Virus record (IMG/VR): IMGVR_UViG_3300017971_000136
Location: 1 to 40,046 of that record
Strand: one strand, 5' to 3'
DNA length: 40,046 nucleotides
Source of the DNA: a virus
Shown: in pieces, positions 38,177-40,046 of the stretch
Numbering within the stretch: the stretch's first letter is position 1
Layout of the letters: each line of letters opens with the position of its first letter
Program-made: the position numbers and the translations under genes
The notes under the pieces: model-generated
Told to the model about the DNA's origin: nothing
What the model saw: only the letters and a program-made list of their open reading frames with translations
Database searches by the model: none

Positions 38177-39585
38177 CCGCTCGCCTCCTTGTTGATCGCT
38201 TCCCTTGCAGCTGCGAGTCCCTTCTTCGCCGCGGCCTCTGCTTCTTCCCTGCTGATCTTCGGCTCCTCCGGTTTCCGCTCCACCCGGCGCCGAGGTGGTC
38301 TTCCGTGCCGGGCGTACTCGAACACGCGGTCCAGGTCGACCTTGGCCGTCTGGGTGCGGTTGCCTTCTCGAACTGGCGGGAAGACGTGTCGAAACTCCCG
38401 GCCGTGCTGGGCCCCGTCCTTGCTTGCGATCTTGTGGTGACCTCGGATCGCAGCCTTGCAGACGTCCCACCCTCCGGCCGGGTGGCGGAGAACCTCCAGG
38501 ATCCGGGTGAGGTTGTCTCCGCGGGGAATCACCGGGGCGATCTCCCGCCCCCAGGTGTTGGCGTAGTATTGCTGGAGTTCCTGGACTTCGACCAGTTCGT
38601 TCGAGTCGGCCCTGGTGGGTATCAGCGCCCGGTCTCCGATCTGGGATTCCAGGATCTCGGATAGACGCGAGGGGGAATCACCCCGGGGTCTGCAGCTAGC
38701 TTCTGCTCGGTCTTGAGCGGCGGACTGCTGGGGGTCTGGGGTGCTGCAGTCCCCCGGGGTGTCGGGGGCTTGGTCGATAACGTGGATCTTTTTGGGAGGC
38801 CGAGCCCCGACGGGGGCAGGGGGAGTAGTTGAAGCACCCCCGCCGGGGTCGGCAGGTTCTCGAGGCCGGCCCGCGTTCGAGGGGGACACCCGCGGGCGGG
38901 TGCCGTCTCCGGCTTGCCCCCTATGGTCAGCCTCCGATGAGGTGCCCTTGCCGGCGTCTCCCGGTGGTTGGGGAGGGTCCGAGAGGTGGCCGGGTCGGGC
39001 TAAGGGTAAGGGGTCCGGGTTCGTCGTCGGGCCCCGGTCTTTATCAGATTTTTGAGGGGAGGGGGTGGGGATCCTTTCCCTCCTCCCTTTTCCCTTTTCT
39101 ACTTCTACTTCAACTTCCGCGCGCGCGGAAGGGTCCGGATCTTGGTTGGATCTTAGGCCAGACTTAGATCGATCTAAGATCGGAGTAAGATCCCCCAGGT
39201 CTCCGCCTTGGTTCAGCTGGTGCAGGGGTGGCCGGTATTCCTGGGGACGCTTCGATCTGTTCTTGCACTTGGCCCCGTTCTCCTCGTCGTGGCCCACCAC
39301 GTAGATCCAGGGGTTACTCTGGATCCACCACCGGGTGACCAGGCCGACCTCGATCAACTCCTCGACGGCGGCCAGGAAGTCGTCGGGCCCGTGGTGCTCG
39401 TCCTTCCTGCCAAGCTCGGCCTTGAGGGTCCACTTGTCGCCCTCCATCATGCCCCAGCTGTCGACTGAGGCCGCCAGGGTCAGGTAGACCCGGATCGGGC
39501 ACAGTGGACCCGGCCTGCATAGTGTAGCGATCTTGTCCGACTGATTGATCTTGCTTCCCTTGATGACCCAGCCTTCAGCCCTCAT
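38173..39585 (-). CDS. Replication initiator (lambda O-like organisation)
   Basis: 470 aa. The N-terminal about 110 residues (LTLAASVDSWGMMEGDKWTLKAELGR...FLAAVEELIEVGLVTRWW) look like the winged-helix domain of phage replisome organisers. A long Pro/Ser/Arg-rich linker follows (about 115-320); the C-terminal part contains LQQYYANTWGREIAPVIPRGDNLTRILEVLRH and an Ala/Glu/Lys helix. The gene contains an iteron cluster and two perfect palindromes (39114-39193), so the origin is inside its own initiator gene as in lambda. The initiator would load the host helicase. Upstream is a long hairpin with a fifth iteron copy. Confidence 0.7.
   Translation of the reverse strand: MRAEGWVIKGSKINQSDKIATLCRPGPLCPIRVYLTLAASVDSWGMMEGDKWTLKAELGRKDEHHGPDDFLAAVEELIEVGLVTRWWIQSNPWIYVVGHDEENGAKCKNRSKRPQEYRPPLHQLNQGGDLGDLTPILDRSKSGLRSNQDPDPSARAEVEVEVEKGKGRRERIPTPSPQKSDKDRGPTTNPDPLPLARPGHLSDPPQPPGDAGKGTSSEADHRGQAGDGTRPRVSPSNAGRPREPADPGGGASTTPPAPVGARPPKKIHVIDQAPDTPGDCSTPDPQQSAAQDRAEASCRPRGDSPSRLSEILESQIGDRALIPTRADSNELVEVQELQQYYANTWGREIAPVIPRGDNLTRILEVLRHPAGGWDVCKAAIRGHHKIASKDGAQHGREFRHVFPPVREGNRTQTAKVDLDRVFEYARHGRPPRRRVERKPEEPKISREEAEAAAKKGLAAAREAINKEASG
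39073..39193. other. Candidate replication origin with iterons
   Basis: From left to right: a pyrimidine-rich plus-strand tract (39073-39113), a perfect 18-bp palindrome CTTCCGCGCGCGCGGAAG (39114-39131), iterons GGATCTTGG (39137) and GGATCTTAGG (39148), a perfect 16-bp palindrome CTTAGATCGATCTAAG (39163-39178), and two inverted iterons (39174-39183, 39185-39193; inverse of GATCTTAG and GGATCTTAC). Both pairs are spaced 11 bp. This layout is analogous to ori lambda: iterons within the initiator gene next to a strand-asymmetric, easily melted tract. Confidence 0.7.
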
Positions 39586-39612
39586 CCCTTACTCCCCGGT
39601 TGTCCTACCCCG

Positions 39613-39679
39613 GGGGCGCCGGCCGGCTTGATCCTTGAACTCGGAGGATCTTACAATGCGGGGGCGCGGCCGGCGCCCC
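39613..39679. other. Long hairpin upstream of the replication gene, carrying an iteron copy
   Basis: Arms 39613-39625 and 39667-39679 are a perfect 13-bp inverted repeat (core GGGGCGCCGGCC), with a nested GATCCT/AGGATC stem. The loop contains GGATCTTAC (39646-39654), identical to one origin iteron. The element fills most of the 99-base gap before the replication gene, so binding of the initiator could repress its own synthesis. No T-run, hence not an intrinsic terminator. Confidence 0.55.
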
Positions 39680-39684
39680 AAGTC

Positions 39685-39936
39685 TTACAGGTTCGCCTGA
39701 GCTCTACTCTTGCCGGAGGTGCTCGGCGTCCTGGGTGCCTGTCGCGCCTTCTTCTGCTTCCCTTCTTCTCTTCGCTTCCTTCCTCTTGGCTTCTCTCTCT
39801 TGTGCAGCAAATCTCTCGCACTCTCGATGCCGCGCCTCCCTCTCTTCGTCGTATATCGCGGGTAAGTCTCCTTACGCTGCGGGCCGCACTTGGAGCAGAA
39901 GTCGGAGCCATATTCCGCTTCGTACAGTATCGGCAT
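39685..39936 (-). CDS. Small basic early protein
   Basis: 83 aa from ATG 39936, with GGTGAG 7 bases upstream; an in-frame ATG 5 codons earlier would overlap the preceding gene. A CSKC motif (residues 14-17) near the N-terminus, then a strongly basic, probably disordered remainder (KREKPRGRKRREEGKQKKARQAP). It follows the KPGAEKI-motif gene across the circle junction. Possibly a nucleic-acid-binding protein. Confidence 0.55.
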   Translation of the reverse strand: MPILYEAEYGSDFCSKCGPQRKETYPRYTTKRGRRGIESARDLLHKREKPRGRKRREEGKQKKARQAPRTPSTSGKSRAQANL

Positions 39937-40046
39937 TTCATCACTCACCATCCAACGGTAGACCCCGCTGGGGGTCGTAGCGGCTGTCGCCCATCTTGTG
40001 GTCGAGGACGTTCAGGAGCCCTTCGTATTCGTCGATGGTGAGATCC
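39924..40046. repeat. Terminal direct repeat (right copy)
   Basis: Exact copy of 1-123. Bases 39941-40046 therefore repeat the 3' end of the early gene at 18-1199 (minus strand), and 39936 is the duplicate of position 13. Joining the copies restores continuous genes across the ends. Confidence 0.97.

Noticed and set aside
1-40046. tRNA genes
   Set aside because: No cloverleaf was seen by eye; only a T-arm-like dyad at 2424-2459. A covariance scan was not possible here.

Overview
The window is a complete genome of a tailed, temperate-type bacteriophage (siphovirus-like). Its first 123 bases (1-123) are repeated exactly at the end (39924-40046), so it reads as a circular or circularly permuted molecule of 39,923 unique bases. 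Base composition is GC-rich. Almost every gene is on the minus strand and tightly packed, with stop/start overlaps of 1-4 bases. Shine-Dalgarno sequences are clear, and TTG and GTG starts are frequent. Lipoproteins with lipoboxes, an amidase endolysin and spanin-like proteins point to a Gram-negative host; the host genus cannot be read from the sequence.

Late region, transcribed right to left from about 31.7 kb to 2.5 kb: terminase small and large subunits, portal, a string of small unknown proteins, minor head protein, head-tail/virion morphogenesis protein, an intrinsic terminator, scaffold and major capsid protein. Then comes an unusual block (16.8-22.3 kb) in which most products carry Sec signal peptides or lipoboxes. 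It is followed by a head-tail adaptor, tail terminator, tail tube, a tail assembly chaperone pair joined by a -1 frameshift at AAAAAAG, tape measure, tail tip proteins, a LamG-type protein, a large hub protein and another virion protein. The lysis block follows: amidase, two-helix holin candidate, zinc ribbon, membrane coiled-coil protein and a lipoprotein with a C-terminal membrane segment (u-spanin architecture).

Early region, also minus strand, from about 1.43 kb leftward through the circle junction to 33.06 kb: a KPGAEKI-motif protein, a small protein, a replication initiator with an iteron-type origin inside its gene, zinc-finger and HTH proteins, a putative nuclease, a DNA methyltransferase, a MazG-like pyrophosphatase fused to a zinc ribbon, a Gp37/Gp68-family protein and an excisionase-like protein. 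A tyrosine integrase on the plus strand converges on the end of this operon. Paired GCTATCC repeats flank the convergence point and suggest attP. The only other plus-strand gene is a lipoprotein, expressed divergently from the early operon across a GTGA-N6-TCAC palindrome. No CI-type repressor was recognised.

The least expected signals are the origin (four iterons on an 11-bp pitch around two perfect palindromes), a family of hairpins sharing a TCAAG loop at the two late control regions, the attP arm sites, two early promoters whose transcripts begin with a closed hairpin, and the cluster of exported proteins.
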